A stretch of 45,565 nucleotides of DNA from Clostridiaceae bacterium. Its GTDB lineage: Bacteria > Bacillota > Clostridia > Saccharofermentanales > DTU023. Where the stretch lies: positions 1 to 45,565 of the forward strand of contig JAAYKK010000070.1 in the NCBI GenBank assembly GCA_012522435.1, read 5' to 3'. The notes beneath the pieces are model-generated. The model was not told where the DNA came from, did not search any database, and saw nothing but the letters and a program-made list of their open reading frames with translations. The position numbers and the translations under genes are program-made. Each line of letters starts with the position of its first letter. Within the stretch, counting starts at the first letter, position 1. Shown here piece after piece: positions 1-9,328 of this stretch.

Positions 1-161
1 CCAAATTGGATTTTGGATCTCTTCAATATTTGCTACATAATAAAACGAAGGTATTGTATTTATACAAGAGAAACGGGATGCTGCCAAGACATCCGAGTAT
101 ATTATATAATGATATGAGTATATACATTTAATTATTAATATTTCTATGAACAGGGGATAAT

Positions 162-617
162 ATGAAATTAATTTTAGTCAGACATGCAAAAGCAGAACAT
201 GTATATGGAAAATCTGATCGGGAACGCAGCTTGACACCTGAAGGAATAAAAAGATTTAAACCCAAAGCCAAAAAGCTGGCAGAACAATTGAATAATCAAG
301 ATAAAGTATTTGTCTGGGCAAGCACAGCAAATCGCGCACAGGAAACTGCAGATATTATTGTGGAGAACTTAGATATTGAAATTGTATCCAGCACTGAGCA
401 AGCTATATATTACGGTGATTTTGATGAACTGCTAGATAAGATGGAGTTATTAGAGACAGGAGATACGGTGATCCTTGTAGGACATCAACCCAGTCTAAGT
501 TATTGGTCTGGTTATCTCACCGGAGAATCCGTTCCTTTTCGTACCGGTGACATGGCTTGTTTCAGAATATTTGACTTAGATCCTTTAAGTGCTGACCTGC
601 TGTGGATGATTACCTAA
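162..617 (+). CDS. SixA-like phosphohistidine phosphatase (histidine phosphatase superfamily)
   Basis: N-terminal LILVRHAKAE (RHG-type motif), C-terminal VILVGHQPSLS; 151 aa; RBS-like aggggat upstream. Confidence 0.85.
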   Translation: MKLILVRHAKAEHVYGKSDRERSLTPEGIKRFKPKAKKLAEQLNNQDKVFVWASTANRAQETADIIVENLDIEIVSSTEQAIYYGDFDELLDKMELLETGDTVILVGHQPSLSYWSGYLTGESVPFRTGDMACFRIFDLDPLSADLLWMIT

Positions 618-634
618 TCTAGAAAGAGAGAAAA

Positions 635-2002
635 ATGACTGATCAGAAAAATTTTGGAATTATCAAAGCTTATGTGGTGCCTCATCCACCGATTGTTTTA
701 CCTGAGATCGGGCAAGGACGAGAATCTGAAATACAAGATACTTTGGATTCTATGAAGACGGTTGCGAAAGAGATAGCAGAAATTGCTCCGGATACAATAG
801 TTTTAACAACGCCACATGCACCACTTTATCGTGATGCATTTTTTGTTTCATTGGCAGACCGGGATAGCGGAAATCTGGCAGATTTCGGTTTTCCCCAAGT
901 TGGAGAAACTCTGGATAATGATTTAGCTTTAGCAGAATTGGTATTGAAGAAGTCTGCCAATCAAGATGTAGCCTTGGTCAAAGATCAAGCTGAGACTAAT
1001 AGTTTAGATCATGGCAGTCTTGTCCCTTTGCGTTTTATCTGTGCCGAATATCAAGATTTTAAGTTGTTGCGACTTGGATTGTCAGGTTTGAGTGCAAAAA
1101 CCCATTATCGATTGGGACAAATAATTAATGAAGCGCTCGTAGAGCTGGACAGACGAGCTGTTTTTGTTGCTTCCGGTGATTTGTCTCATGTATTAAAGTC
1201 GGACGGACCATATGGTTATCGTAAAGAAGGACCGGAATTTGACCGTAAAGTAACAGATATTTTAGCCAGAGCGGCTTTCGATGAGTTATTGGCTATGCCG
1301 GAAGAGTTAACAGAACCCGCTGCTCAATGTGGTTTACCTTCGTTCTGGATAATGGCAGGATCTCTTGACGGAAGGGATGTTACTGCAGAACTTTTATCAT
1401 ATCAAGGAAATTTTGGTGTTGGTTATGGTGTGTTAACTTTCGATCCCCGAACAGATAATCCGCAACGCAGATTTAATGCAGAAAAAAATAAAAACAATCC
1501 CTATGTAAACTTAGCTCGTCAAACCATTGAGGAGTTTATTAAAGACGGTGTTGTCAGCAAACTTGATTCAGATTTACCGGATGAATTACTTAAGCGTAAA
1601 GCGGCAACTTTTGTCACATTGCACCGCAATGGGAAACTCAGAGGTTGTATTGGAACCTTGGAACCGTATGCGGATTCACTTGCAACTGAGATTCAGCAAA
1701 ATGCTATTTCCGCAGCTATTAAAGATCCAAGATTTCCTCCTTTAAGAGAAGAAGAATTAGCAGATTTGGAAGTTAGTGTCGATGTGCTTTCTGAACCTGA
1801 AGTAATTGAAAGCTTTGCTGATTTGGATCCTTTGCGCTATGGAGTTATTGTCAGTAAGGGTAGAAATAGAGGTGTATTGTTACCCGATTTAGAGGGTGTG
1901 GATACAGCGGAAAAACAAGTTGAAATAGCTCTCTCTAAAGCCGGAATCGGTCAAACTGAGAATTACAAGTTGGAACGATTTGAGGTTATCAGGCATGAAT
2001 GA
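635..2002 (+). CDS. AmmeMemoRadiSam system fusion protein: N-terminal Memo-like (class III extradiol dioxygenase fold), C-terminal AMMECR1 domain
   Basis: VPHPPIVLPEIG, TTPHAPLYRD, DHGSLVPLRFI, SGDLSHVL (Memo); FVTLHRNGKLRGCIGTLEP, DPRFPPLREEEL, VSVDVLSEPE (AMMECR1). Confidence 0.92.
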   Translation: MTDQKNFGIIKAYVVPHPPIVLPEIGQGRESEIQDTLDSMKTVAKEIAEIAPDTIVLTTPHAPLYRDAFFVSLADRDSGNLADFGFPQVGETLDNDLALAELVLKKSANQDVALVKDQAETNSLDHGSLVPLRFICAEYQDFKLLRLGLSGLSAKTHYRLGQIINEALVELDRRAVFVASGDLSHVLKSDGPYGYRKEGPEFDRKVTDILARAAFDELLAMPEELTEPAAQCGLPSFWIMAGSLDGRDVTAELLSYQGNFGVGYGVLTFDPRTDNPQRRFNAEKNKNNPYVNLARQTIEEFIKDGVVSKLDSDLPDELLKRKAATFVTLHRNGKLRGCIGTLEPYADSLATEIQQNAISAAIKDPRFPPLREEELADLEVSVDVLSEPEVIESFADLDPLRYGVIVSKGRNRGVLLPDLEGVDTAEKQVEIALSKAGIGQTENYKLERFEVIRHE

Positions 2003-2825
2003 TAAGGTTACCTGTCAACTTTGTCCTCATTATTGTAAATTAGGCGAAAGTCAGATCGGATTTTGCGGTGCCCGAAAGGCAGTCCAAGGTGAAGTAAGAT
2101 CTCTGAATTACGGGAAAATCACTTCTTTGGCTCTGGACCCGATTGAGAAGAAGCCTCTTGCTTATTTCAGACCCGGCAGTTATATCTTGTCTGTGGGAAG
2201 CTTTGGTTGTAATATGGCTTGTCCTTTTTGTCAGAACTATGAGATTGCCAAAGGTAATTTGGACAGTGTGTACGTTAGAGACATGACGCCGGAAGAACTT
2301 GTTCAATTGGCAATAGCTGAAAAAAAACGAGGCAACATTGGTCTGGCATTTACCTATAATGAGCCCTTAATTGCCTTTGAGTTCATTTTAGACACTGCAA
2401 AAATTGCCAGACAAGTTGATCTGGAAATTGTAATTGTCAGTAACGGTCAAATTAACGAGCCTTATCTGGAACAACTTTTACCCTATGTTACAGCTTGGAA
2501 CGTCGATCTTAAATGTTTTTCCCAAGAAGGTTATCAAAGAATAGGTGGTCATTTTGAAACTGTCTTACGCACGATTGAATTAACACAAAAGTCTGCCCAC
2601 CTTGAAATTACGACCTTGATTGTACCCGGTTTGTCGGACGATCCAGACGAGATGAAAGCTGAGGCGGAATTTTTGGCAAAACTTGATCCGGATTTACCTT
2701 TGCATTTATCACGTTACTTTCCTTGTTATAAGTATTTTGAGCCGGCTACCGACAAAAATCTGATTAGAGAACTTAAGAAAATTGCAGAACAATCGTTGAA
2801 TCGGGTCAGCTTAGGAAATATGTAA
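1995..2825 (+). CDS. AmmeMemoRadiSam system radical SAM enzyme
   Basis: SVGSFGCNMACPFCQNYEIA (CxxxCxxC), N-terminal CQLCPHYCKLGESQIGFCGARK; ATG at 1995 overlaps the upstream stop by 8 nt (ORF track extends to 1980). Confidence 0.92.
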   Translation: MNDKVTCQLCPHYCKLGESQIGFCGARKAVQGEVRSLNYGKITSLALDPIEKKPLAYFRPGSYILSVGSFGCNMACPFCQNYEIAKGNLDSVYVRDMTPEELVQLAIAEKKRGNIGLAFTYNEPLIAFEFILDTAKIARQVDLEIVIVSNGQINEPYLEQLLPYVTAWNVDLKCFSQEGYQRIGGHFETVLRTIELTQKSAHLEITTLIVPGLSDDPDEMKAEAEFLAKLDPDLPLHLSRYFPCYKYFEPATDKNLIRELKKIAEQSLNRVSLGNM

Positions 2826-2876
2826 TCAGAAGTCCTGTATAATAGTTAATAGAATAAAAAAATATTGGAGTAAAAG

Positions 2877-3575
2877 ATGAAGAATATTGACCAGATTAAA
2901 TTTAAATGTCCTTTTTGCAATGCAGATATTACAAGTGAGTATGACTCAACGATTAATGTCACCCAGAATCCTGAATTAAAGGAAGAATTATTCAGTGGCA
3001 GAATTTTTCTGCGTGAGTGTTCTGAGTGTGAGAAGGATATTCAAATAATCTACGATTTTATTTATCATGATATGGATCGCAAGATTTTGCTCGGATTCAG
3101 CAGAAACCCTGAAAGTTTCGGGGAAGTTATTTCTGAACTGATGAATAGTACGGATAATGAGGACTTTAATTTTCAGACCTTTTATGCGGATTATAAAATA
3201 AGAGCAGTTGCAGATATCAATGATTTATTTGAAAAAATTTATATTTTTGACGATCAGCTTGATGATCGAGCAATTGAACTTTGTAAAGTTTTTATTCTAC
3301 AAGAATGGGTAGATGATCCGGAACGAAAAGATTTGAAGATAATTGGTCTCAAATATCTGCCTTTAGAAGTATTAAAACAAGAATATGCTGAGGCAAAAGA
3401 TGACCTGATCGGTTTCAATGCTTTGACGGATAATAAAAAATCTCTGATTATCCCACTACAAAGAGAGTTATATAAAAATTGTGAGGAGCATATTTTAAGC
3501 AACCTTAAATCTTCCGCAATTGAAGATAATTTGATAGTTAATGCGAAATGGTTGGGAAATAATCTCAACAATTAG
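2877..3575 (+). CDS. CpXC domain-containing protein
   Basis: FKCPFCNADITSEYDSTINVTQNPELKEELFSGRIFLRECSECEKDIQIIYDFIYHDMDRKILL matches CpXC-type paired CxxC architecture. Confidence 0.75.
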   Translation: MKNIDQIKFKCPFCNADITSEYDSTINVTQNPELKEELFSGRIFLRECSECEKDIQIIYDFIYHDMDRKILLGFSRNPESFGEVISELMNSTDNEDFNFQTFYADYKIRAVADINDLFEKIYIFDDQLDDRAIELCKVFILQEWVDDPERKDLKIIGLKYLPLEVLKQEYAEAKDDLIGFNALTDNKKSLIIPLQRELYKNCEEHILSNLKSSAIEDNLIVNAKWLGNNLNN

Positions 3576-3645
3576 CTCTCAAGTTTTCGTATTTTATCGA
3601 AGATAAGAATTCATAAATAACATTTCACATCAAAGGAGGCATATT

Positions 3646-5346
3646 TTGCTAATCGGAATTGATATGGGTGGTACACATATTGATGGTGTTGCCATTTCAA
3701 AAAACAAGATTGTAAAATCAGTCAAACATGTAGTAGATCATACTGATCTTTATCAAACAATTCTCCATGCTCTAAATGACTTGATTTCGGATTTGGATCA
3801 AAAAGATATTTCTCGAATCAACTTGAGTACCACGATTTCTACCAATTCAATTGTTGAGCAGAAAATTTCTGAAGTTGATCTAATTTTACAAAAAGGTCCG
3901 GGAATAAATTATGAATTTCCTGAAATTGATTCTAATTTGAAATATATTGACGGTTACGTTGATCATCGAGGCAAAATGGTCAAGGATCTGAACAAAAATG
4001 AATTGGAGGAAATAAAATCCAAATTGAAATCAGGAGCAAATAAAAACTTGGCGGTGGTAACCAAGTTTTCTACCAGGAATCCTGAACATGAACAAGCCTT
4101 AGCCGAATATTTTGCTGATAATTATTATCAGATTACTCAAGGACATACTTTATCCGGCAGATTGAATTTTCCGCGTAGAGTAAATACAGCTTATTTAAAT
4201 TCGGCAGTCTATAATACTTTTCAGAAATTTGCTTTGAATATAGAGAAAGCTCTGGCAGAGAAAGAGATCACGGCTCCAATTTATATTCTGAAAGCGGATG
4301 GGGGGACGATGCATTTAAAAGATGCTGTTGAGACTCCGGTCGAAACTATTTTATCAGGTCCTGCTGCAAGTTTTATGGGCATAAGTGCTTTATTCGACAA
4401 TCAAGCGGATAGCGTGCTTTTGGATATTGGCGGAACCACAACTGATATTTTCTTTTTAGTTGATGGCTTACCGGTTTTTGAACCTGCTGGTATTTCAATA
4501 GATCAACATAAAACTCTGGTTCGAGCAATTTACAGCGTATCAATCGGACTGGGTGGAGACAGTAAATTGTCCGTTTCGGAAAGCGGGTCAACAGATGATC
4601 CTGCTGACCTGATCAGAAAGATCAACGTTGGACCGGAACGTGAGGGCGCTCCTTTGGTATTTGGCGGTCCTGAACCGACTTTAACCGATGCAATGGTAAT
4701 TTTGGGCCAGCTGGAACAATATAGCTTGACCGAGGAACAGATCGAAAAATCTGAGATCGGAATAGGTCAATTGGCGGAAAAACTTAAGTTGTCAAAGGCA
4801 GAATTTTCTGAATTGGCCTTAAATAGAGCGGCACAGATTATAAAAGAAAAAGTAGATCAACTGTTAGAAATTATTAATAGCCAACCGGTCTATACGGTCA
4901 GGGAAGTTTTGGCGGACAGACAGATCAAGCCGATTGAAATTAAGGTGATCGGGGGACCGGCCGAGGTTTTCTCCTCTTATTTGGAACAAGCTTTTGACAT
5001 AGAGGTTAAGTATCCTAACCGGTATGAAATAGCTAATGCAATCGGAGCAGCGCTTGCTCAACCGACTCTGGAATTGAATTTACTTGCGGATACGCAACGC
5101 AAAATTTTGATTATTCCCGAATTAAACATTTATCAAAAAATTGGTTCGCGATATTCTTTGAGCGAAGGTCGGACTTTTATCCTGGACCAATTAAATCAAG
5201 CAGCTAAGCAATTGAGCGAGTCTGAATTGGAGACGGAAATCGTCGAAGAATCAAGTTTCAATATGGTAGATGGTTTTAAGAGCGGAAAAAACATTCGGAT
5301 TAAAGCTCAAATAAAACCCGGCTTAAGTACTGAAATTGAGCATTGA
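3646..5346 (+). CDS. hydantoinase/oxoprolinase family protein (HyuA-like, ASKHA fold)
   Basis: LIGIDMGGTHIDGVAI, TTISTNSIVE, ILSGPAASFMG, VLLDIGGTTTDIFFL; TTG start with AAAGGAGG RBS. Confidence 0.88.
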   Translation: MLIGIDMGGTHIDGVAISKNKIVKSVKHVVDHTDLYQTILHALNDLISDLDQKDISRINLSTTISTNSIVEQKISEVDLILQKGPGINYEFPEIDSNLKYIDGYVDHRGKMVKDLNKNELEEIKSKLKSGANKNLAVVTKFSTRNPEHEQALAEYFADNYYQITQGHTLSGRLNFPRRVNTAYLNSAVYNTFQKFALNIEKALAEKEITAPIYILKADGGTMHLKDAVETPVETILSGPAASFMGISALFDNQADSVLLDIGGTTTDIFFLVDGLPVFEPAGISIDQHKTLVRAIYSVSIGLGGDSKLSVSESGSTDDPADLIRKINVGPEREGAPLVFGGPEPTLTDAMVILGQLEQYSLTEEQIEKSEIGIGQLAEKLKLSKAEFSELALNRAAQIIKEKVDQLLEIINSQPVYTVREVLADRQIKPIEIKVIGGPAEVFSSYLEQAFDIEVKYPNRYEIANAIGAALAQPTLELNLLADTQRKILIIPELNIYQKIGSRYSLSEGRTFILDQLNQAAKQLSESELETEIVEESSFNMVDGFKSGKNIRIKAQIKPGLSTEIEH

Positions 5347-5378
5347 AATAATTATCAATACAATTAGAGGAGTTAATT

Positions 5379-6683
5379 ATGCAAGCTAAAAATAAATTAG
5401 GTTTAGTTTTTTTCCCGGCTTTTGATTGGGCAATCTCACCCAGTCATCCGGAAAGAGAAGAACGTTTATTATATACACAAGATCAAATCTTTGAAGAAGG
5501 AATTCAGGATATTGCCGGAATTGAAATGTATAATCCGGTACCGGCGACCGAAAAGGATGTGCAAAGAGTACATTTTGCTGTGCCGGATGTCAGAACCAGA
5601 TTCAGTGAGTCTCATATGGTCAGCATGGGTGGTGCTATTGAGGCTTTTGATCTGGTATTTTCCGGGAGAGCTGATAAGTCTTTTGCTTTGGTCAGACCGC
5701 CGGGACATCATGCTCATCGAGTAGTCTATGGAGATCGCGGTTTTTGCGTGGGAAATATTGAGGCGGTCGGTTTGGAAGCAATGCGTGCCAAATATGGAGA
5801 CCTACGGGTTGCCGTGATTGATACGGATTGTCATCATGGTGATGGTACGGAGGATATTTATTGGAATGATCCTGATACTTTGTTGATTTCTTTTCATCAG
5901 GATGGCAGAACTTTATATCCCGGAACTGGCTATATCGGTGATGCCGGTGGTCCCGGGGCATACGGCTATAATGTGAATATTCCACTTCCGCCCAGAACGG
6001 GTGAAGAAGGTTACCTCTATGTTTTAGAGAATGTGATAATGCCAATTTTAGATGAATATAAACCCGATCTGATCGTCAATTCAGCCGGGCAGGATAATCA
6101 TTATTCAGATCCAATAACCAATATGAATTTTACCGCACAAGGTTATGCTATTTTAAATGAAAGGCTTAATCCTGATATAGCTGTTCTAGAAGGCGGCTAT
6201 TCAATAGAGAGTGCATTGCCTTATATCAATATGGGAATTATTCTGGCTATGGCAGGTTTGGATTATTCAGGTATTAGGGAGCCGGATTATGATCCGGTCA
6301 GACTCAAGCAAGAATCCAGTATTACAGAATACGTCAAGGAAGTTTGTGATACCGTCAATGACAGATGGCACAGACGAGCAGAGCTTGCGCGAGATGAATA
6401 TGGTGATCAGAAATTGGTCAGTAGAAAGAAAAACATCTTTTATGATACTGACGGAATTATGGAAAACCAGACGCAAAACTTTAAAGTTTGTAAAGAATGC
6501 TCGGGCTTAAATTATATAGATTCAAATTCTGATCGAGGTTCCAGAATAAAGGCAATCACAATTCCTAGGGATGCTTGTTCCGTTTGTCAAAAAGAGGGTT
6601 ATGATATGTATGAGCAAGCGGGTCGAGGTTTAACTAATGTTTATTTGCAAGATAGGATCAACGATCAATATCATGCCAAATAG
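5379..6683 (+). CDS. histone deacetylase family protein (AcuC/acetylpolyamine amidohydrolase-like) with C-terminal Cys-rich segment
   Basis: VRPPGHHAH, DTDCHHGDGTEDIYW, SFHQDGRTLYPGTG, NSAGQDNHYSDP, LEGGYSIES; C-terminal CKEC...CSVC; RBS gaggag. Confidence 0.9.
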   Translation: MQAKNKLGLVFFPAFDWAISPSHPEREERLLYTQDQIFEEGIQDIAGIEMYNPVPATEKDVQRVHFAVPDVRTRFSESHMVSMGGAIEAFDLVFSGRADKSFALVRPPGHHAHRVVYGDRGFCVGNIEAVGLEAMRAKYGDLRVAVIDTDCHHGDGTEDIYWNDPDTLLISFHQDGRTLYPGTGYIGDAGGPGAYGYNVNIPLPPRTGEEGYLYVLENVIMPILDEYKPDLIVNSAGQDNHYSDPITNMNFTAQGYAILNERLNPDIAVLEGGYSIESALPYINMGIILAMAGLDYSGIREPDYDPVRLKQESSITEYVKEVCDTVNDRWHRRAELARDEYGDQKLVSRKKNIFYDTDGIMENQTQNFKVCKECSGLNYIDSNSDRGSRIKAITIPRDACSVCQKEGYDMYEQAGRGLTNVYLQDRINDQYHAK

Positions 6684-6687
6684 CAGG

Positions 6688-8172
6688 TTAAAGTGGAGGT
6701 ACGGGTAAAGGGCGCGCCTCATCCAGAACATCTTCGGCAACAATTAAATCATCGACTAATTCGGGATTGTGGTACAAACGATATCCGTCTAAATTGCGTC
6801 TGCCCTGTCTGACATGATCGGTATTAATGTGTGTAGTATAGTGTTTTGAGCCATCTACAGTACAAAAATAATCAAATCCTTTTTGTTTTAGATATGTAAA
6901 GCGAGGATTGTCGTGGGTATAGTCTGCCATACCGTCAACTATGTCAAAACCGAAAGGATAAATCATGATATCTGTTTCACCGATGATCGGGACTACATTT
7001 TTTTCCCAGAGGTCGGCATCCTTTTGAAAGTCTTCCAGTGCGACTGCTTTCAGATTGATATGGCCCCAAGAATGACTGGCGAATTCCCAACCGGTATCTC
7101 TAAGTACTTGAGCGACCTCAGTGGCTTGAATAATATCCTGTTCATAATTGGGATTTTCTTCTTTATATCTTTCGTCGGTTCGATAGCCGAGAACTCCTTC
7201 ATATCCGGTGAAAGCTAAAATTCCTTTTGCCCCTTGATAAGAAAAATCCGGGTGTTGATCGACAAATTTGTCCAGGATAGGAACTACATCATAATCTCCC
7301 AGTATAGTCATCCCTTGATCATTAACCATTGAACAGGTAGCATTGCCATCCTGATCTAAGACGATTCGATTGGCAAAACCATCTTCTTCCATATATTCAT
7401 AGTAATTCACATCGTCAACCGAAAGAATCAGTAACTTTTTATTTTCAGGCAGATAGATTTCTCCCGGAACCATTACTTGATTGCCATTTTCATCGGTTTC
7501 CCATTTGGCAAGATCATGCATTGAGATCAGAACAAAATCTCGCTGATAAAGTTCTTCCAGAATTCGATCGAATTCTAGACATGTGGTCATGAACTGATTA
7601 TAGCCATCAACTTTATGATCACCATCAAAGGCTTTCGATGTGTCATAAATCAAGGAATGAAAAAAGATATGCATAGTTTCTGCCGGGTTTTTTTGGACGC
7701 ATTTACTTTGAGCTGATTCAATTTCAGCTTTAAGTGCGATAGCTTCTTCAGAATCTTTTTCCGGATATTTTTCAAGTAGTTCCAATGCTTCATCATAAGC
7801 ATACATTTGAGATAAACGTTCAATATCACCAAGTTCTATCTTGCTTACCTCTTCAGCTTCAGAAATTTTTTCCTGAGCTGCTTGATCCTTTTCTTGAGCG
7901 GCCAGAATACTTGCTTGAATTGAATCGCCTTTCGAATCACCACTTTCAGCTAAATCGGCAGATGGATTGGGATACTCTTTGGCGCTCAAAGGATTCTTTA
8001 GATCGGCATCATTAGTTTCACTGACGTTTTCCGAGTTTGCAATCAAGATACTTTTTTTAGTTTTGGATTTCGAGAACAATCTTGAAAGACCCATGATTAA
8101 AATCAGAATTAATAATGTAGCTAAAATAACCAACAAAGGATGTAAAGAATGATATTTACGTTTTTGGTGCAT
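6688..8172 (-). CDS. membrane-anchored polysaccharide deacetylase (NodB-like) family protein
   Basis: N-terminal TM helix (LLVILATLLILILIMGL), LLILSVDDVNYY (variant of TFDDG), FASHSWGHINL (HxxxH motif), IMIYPFGF. Confidence 0.8.
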   Translation of the reverse strand: MHQKRKYHSLHPLLVILATLLILILIMGLSRLFSKSKTKKSILIANSENVSETNDADLKNPLSAKEYPNPSADLAESGDSKGDSIQASILAAQEKDQAAQEKISEAEEVSKIELGDIERLSQMYAYDEALELLEKYPEKDSEEAIALKAEIESAQSKCVQKNPAETMHIFFHSLIYDTSKAFDGDHKVDGYNQFMTTCLEFDRILEELYQRDFVLISMHDLAKWETDENGNQVMVPGEIYLPENKKLLILSVDDVNYYEYMEEDGFANRIVLDQDGNATCSMVNDQGMTILGDYDVVPILDKFVDQHPDFSYQGAKGILAFTGYEGVLGYRTDERYKEENPNYEQDIIQATEVAQVLRDTGWEFASHSWGHINLKAVALEDFQKDADLWEKNVVPIIGETDIMIYPFGFDIVDGMADYTHDNPRFTYLKQKGFDYFCTVDGSKHYTTHINTDHVRQGRRNLDGYRLYHNPELVDDLIVAEDVLDEARPLPVPPL

Positions 8173-8284
8173 AGATGATCCTTTATGCTTTATACTATAG
8201 GTTATATGGTACTATTCAGTATGCTGGATAACACTTCTAAAATCAATGTGTTATTGTCATTTTATTAGTCGAGGAGTTTTGCTT

Positions 8285-9328
8285 ATGAATCCTGTAGTCA
8301 GATTATTTTTAAAGTTACGGTCAAAACTAAATATAGATATGAAAAAAAATTACAAAACCGTGCGTAATATCCAGGATGTGATAACTCCTGATGTCAGCGA
8401 TCGCTATACCATGTTTGACCATAAAATATATTCTCCGAAGGGTGGTCATAATATTCCAATCCGGGTTTTTTTACCAAATAGTGATTTAAAACCGGGTGCT
8501 TTATTGTTCTTTCATGGTGGAGGCTGGGTAATTGGGAATATAGAGACTTATACTCCGACTTGTGCCCATATGGCAGATGTGACGGGGAAAATTGTTTATT
8601 CAGTTGATTATCGTTTGGCACCGGAACATCCTTTTCCTAAGGGCTTGGATGATTGTTATTACGCATGTACCTATTTAATGGACCATTATGAGAAGGTTAG
8701 AGACGAGCTGGTAGGCGAATTCACTCTGATCGGAGATTCTGCGGGAGCGAATTTAGCTGCAGCCGTATCTTTACGTTTGAGAGACAATCAACAAAAAATA
8801 CCGGCGAAGCAAATCTTGTTTTATCCTGCTACATACTGGGACCATGATGAAGAAACCAGCCCTTTTGAATCGATACGTACCAACGGTCAAGATTACGGTT
8901 TAACTTCAAAACAGATTCAGGAATATATGGAGCTATATGTTCCTGATCCCATTCTACGAAAAACACAAGATGTCTCTCCGCTGATGGCATCGGAGCTCAG
9001 CAATCAACCTGAGACCTTGATCTTAAGTACTGAATATGATCCTTTGCGCGATGAAGGTGAAGCATATGCACACATGCTAAAACAAGCCGGAAATAATGTA
9101 ACTCTGCGTAGAATTCTGGAAGCTCCGCATGGCTTTATTAATTATCCTGATGTAACCGGGGCGATCGAGGAAAGCTACCGCATTATTAATAATTTTTTAT
9201 CTGACCAATTATCTTCAGATAATCTTGCGGATCACAAAAAGGAGGAACATCAAAAGAGCCGTGAATTAACTGAGGAGGAAATAAATAAGCTGGAATATTT
9301 CTTGTCTCAAATTGAGGTTAAGACATGA
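8285..9328 (+). CDS. alpha/beta hydrolase (HSL-type esterase/lipase)
   Basis: LLFFHGGGWVIGN (HGGGW oxyanion motif), LIGDSAGANLAAAV (GDSAG), catalytic D/H near EYDPLRDEG and APHGFINY; ATG at 8285 preceded by gaggag. Confidence 0.88.
   Translation: MNPVVRLFLKLRSKLNIDMKKNYKTVRNIQDVITPDVSDRYTMFDHKIYSPKGGHNIPIRVFLPNSDLKPGALLFFHGGGWVIGNIETYTPTCAHMADVTGKIVYSVDYRLAPEHPFPKGLDDCYYACTYLMDHYEKVRDELVGEFTLIGDSAGANLAAAVSLRLRDNQQKIPAKQILFYPATYWDHDEETSPFESIRTNGQDYGLTSKQIQEYMELYVPDPILRKTQDVSPLMASELSNQPETLILSTEYDPLRDEGEAYAHMLKQAGNNVTLRRILEAPHGFINYPDVTGAIEESYRIINNFLSDQLSSDNLADHKKEEHQKSRELTEEEINKLEYFLSQIEVKT

Noticed and set aside
5422-6510. Overlapping alternative-frame and antisense ORFs in the HDAC-like gene (e.g. 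5422..5724 +, 5469..5717 -, 5692..6045 -, 6211..6510 +)
   Set aside because: They lie entirely inside a well-supported conserved CDS, have atypical composition and no recognisable motifs; treated as spurious.
5379-8172. HDAC-like and NodB-like deacetylases as one functional deacetylation system
   Set aside because: They are convergent, unrelated in fold and predicted location (cytosolic versus membrane-anchored extracellular); adjacency alone is not evidence.
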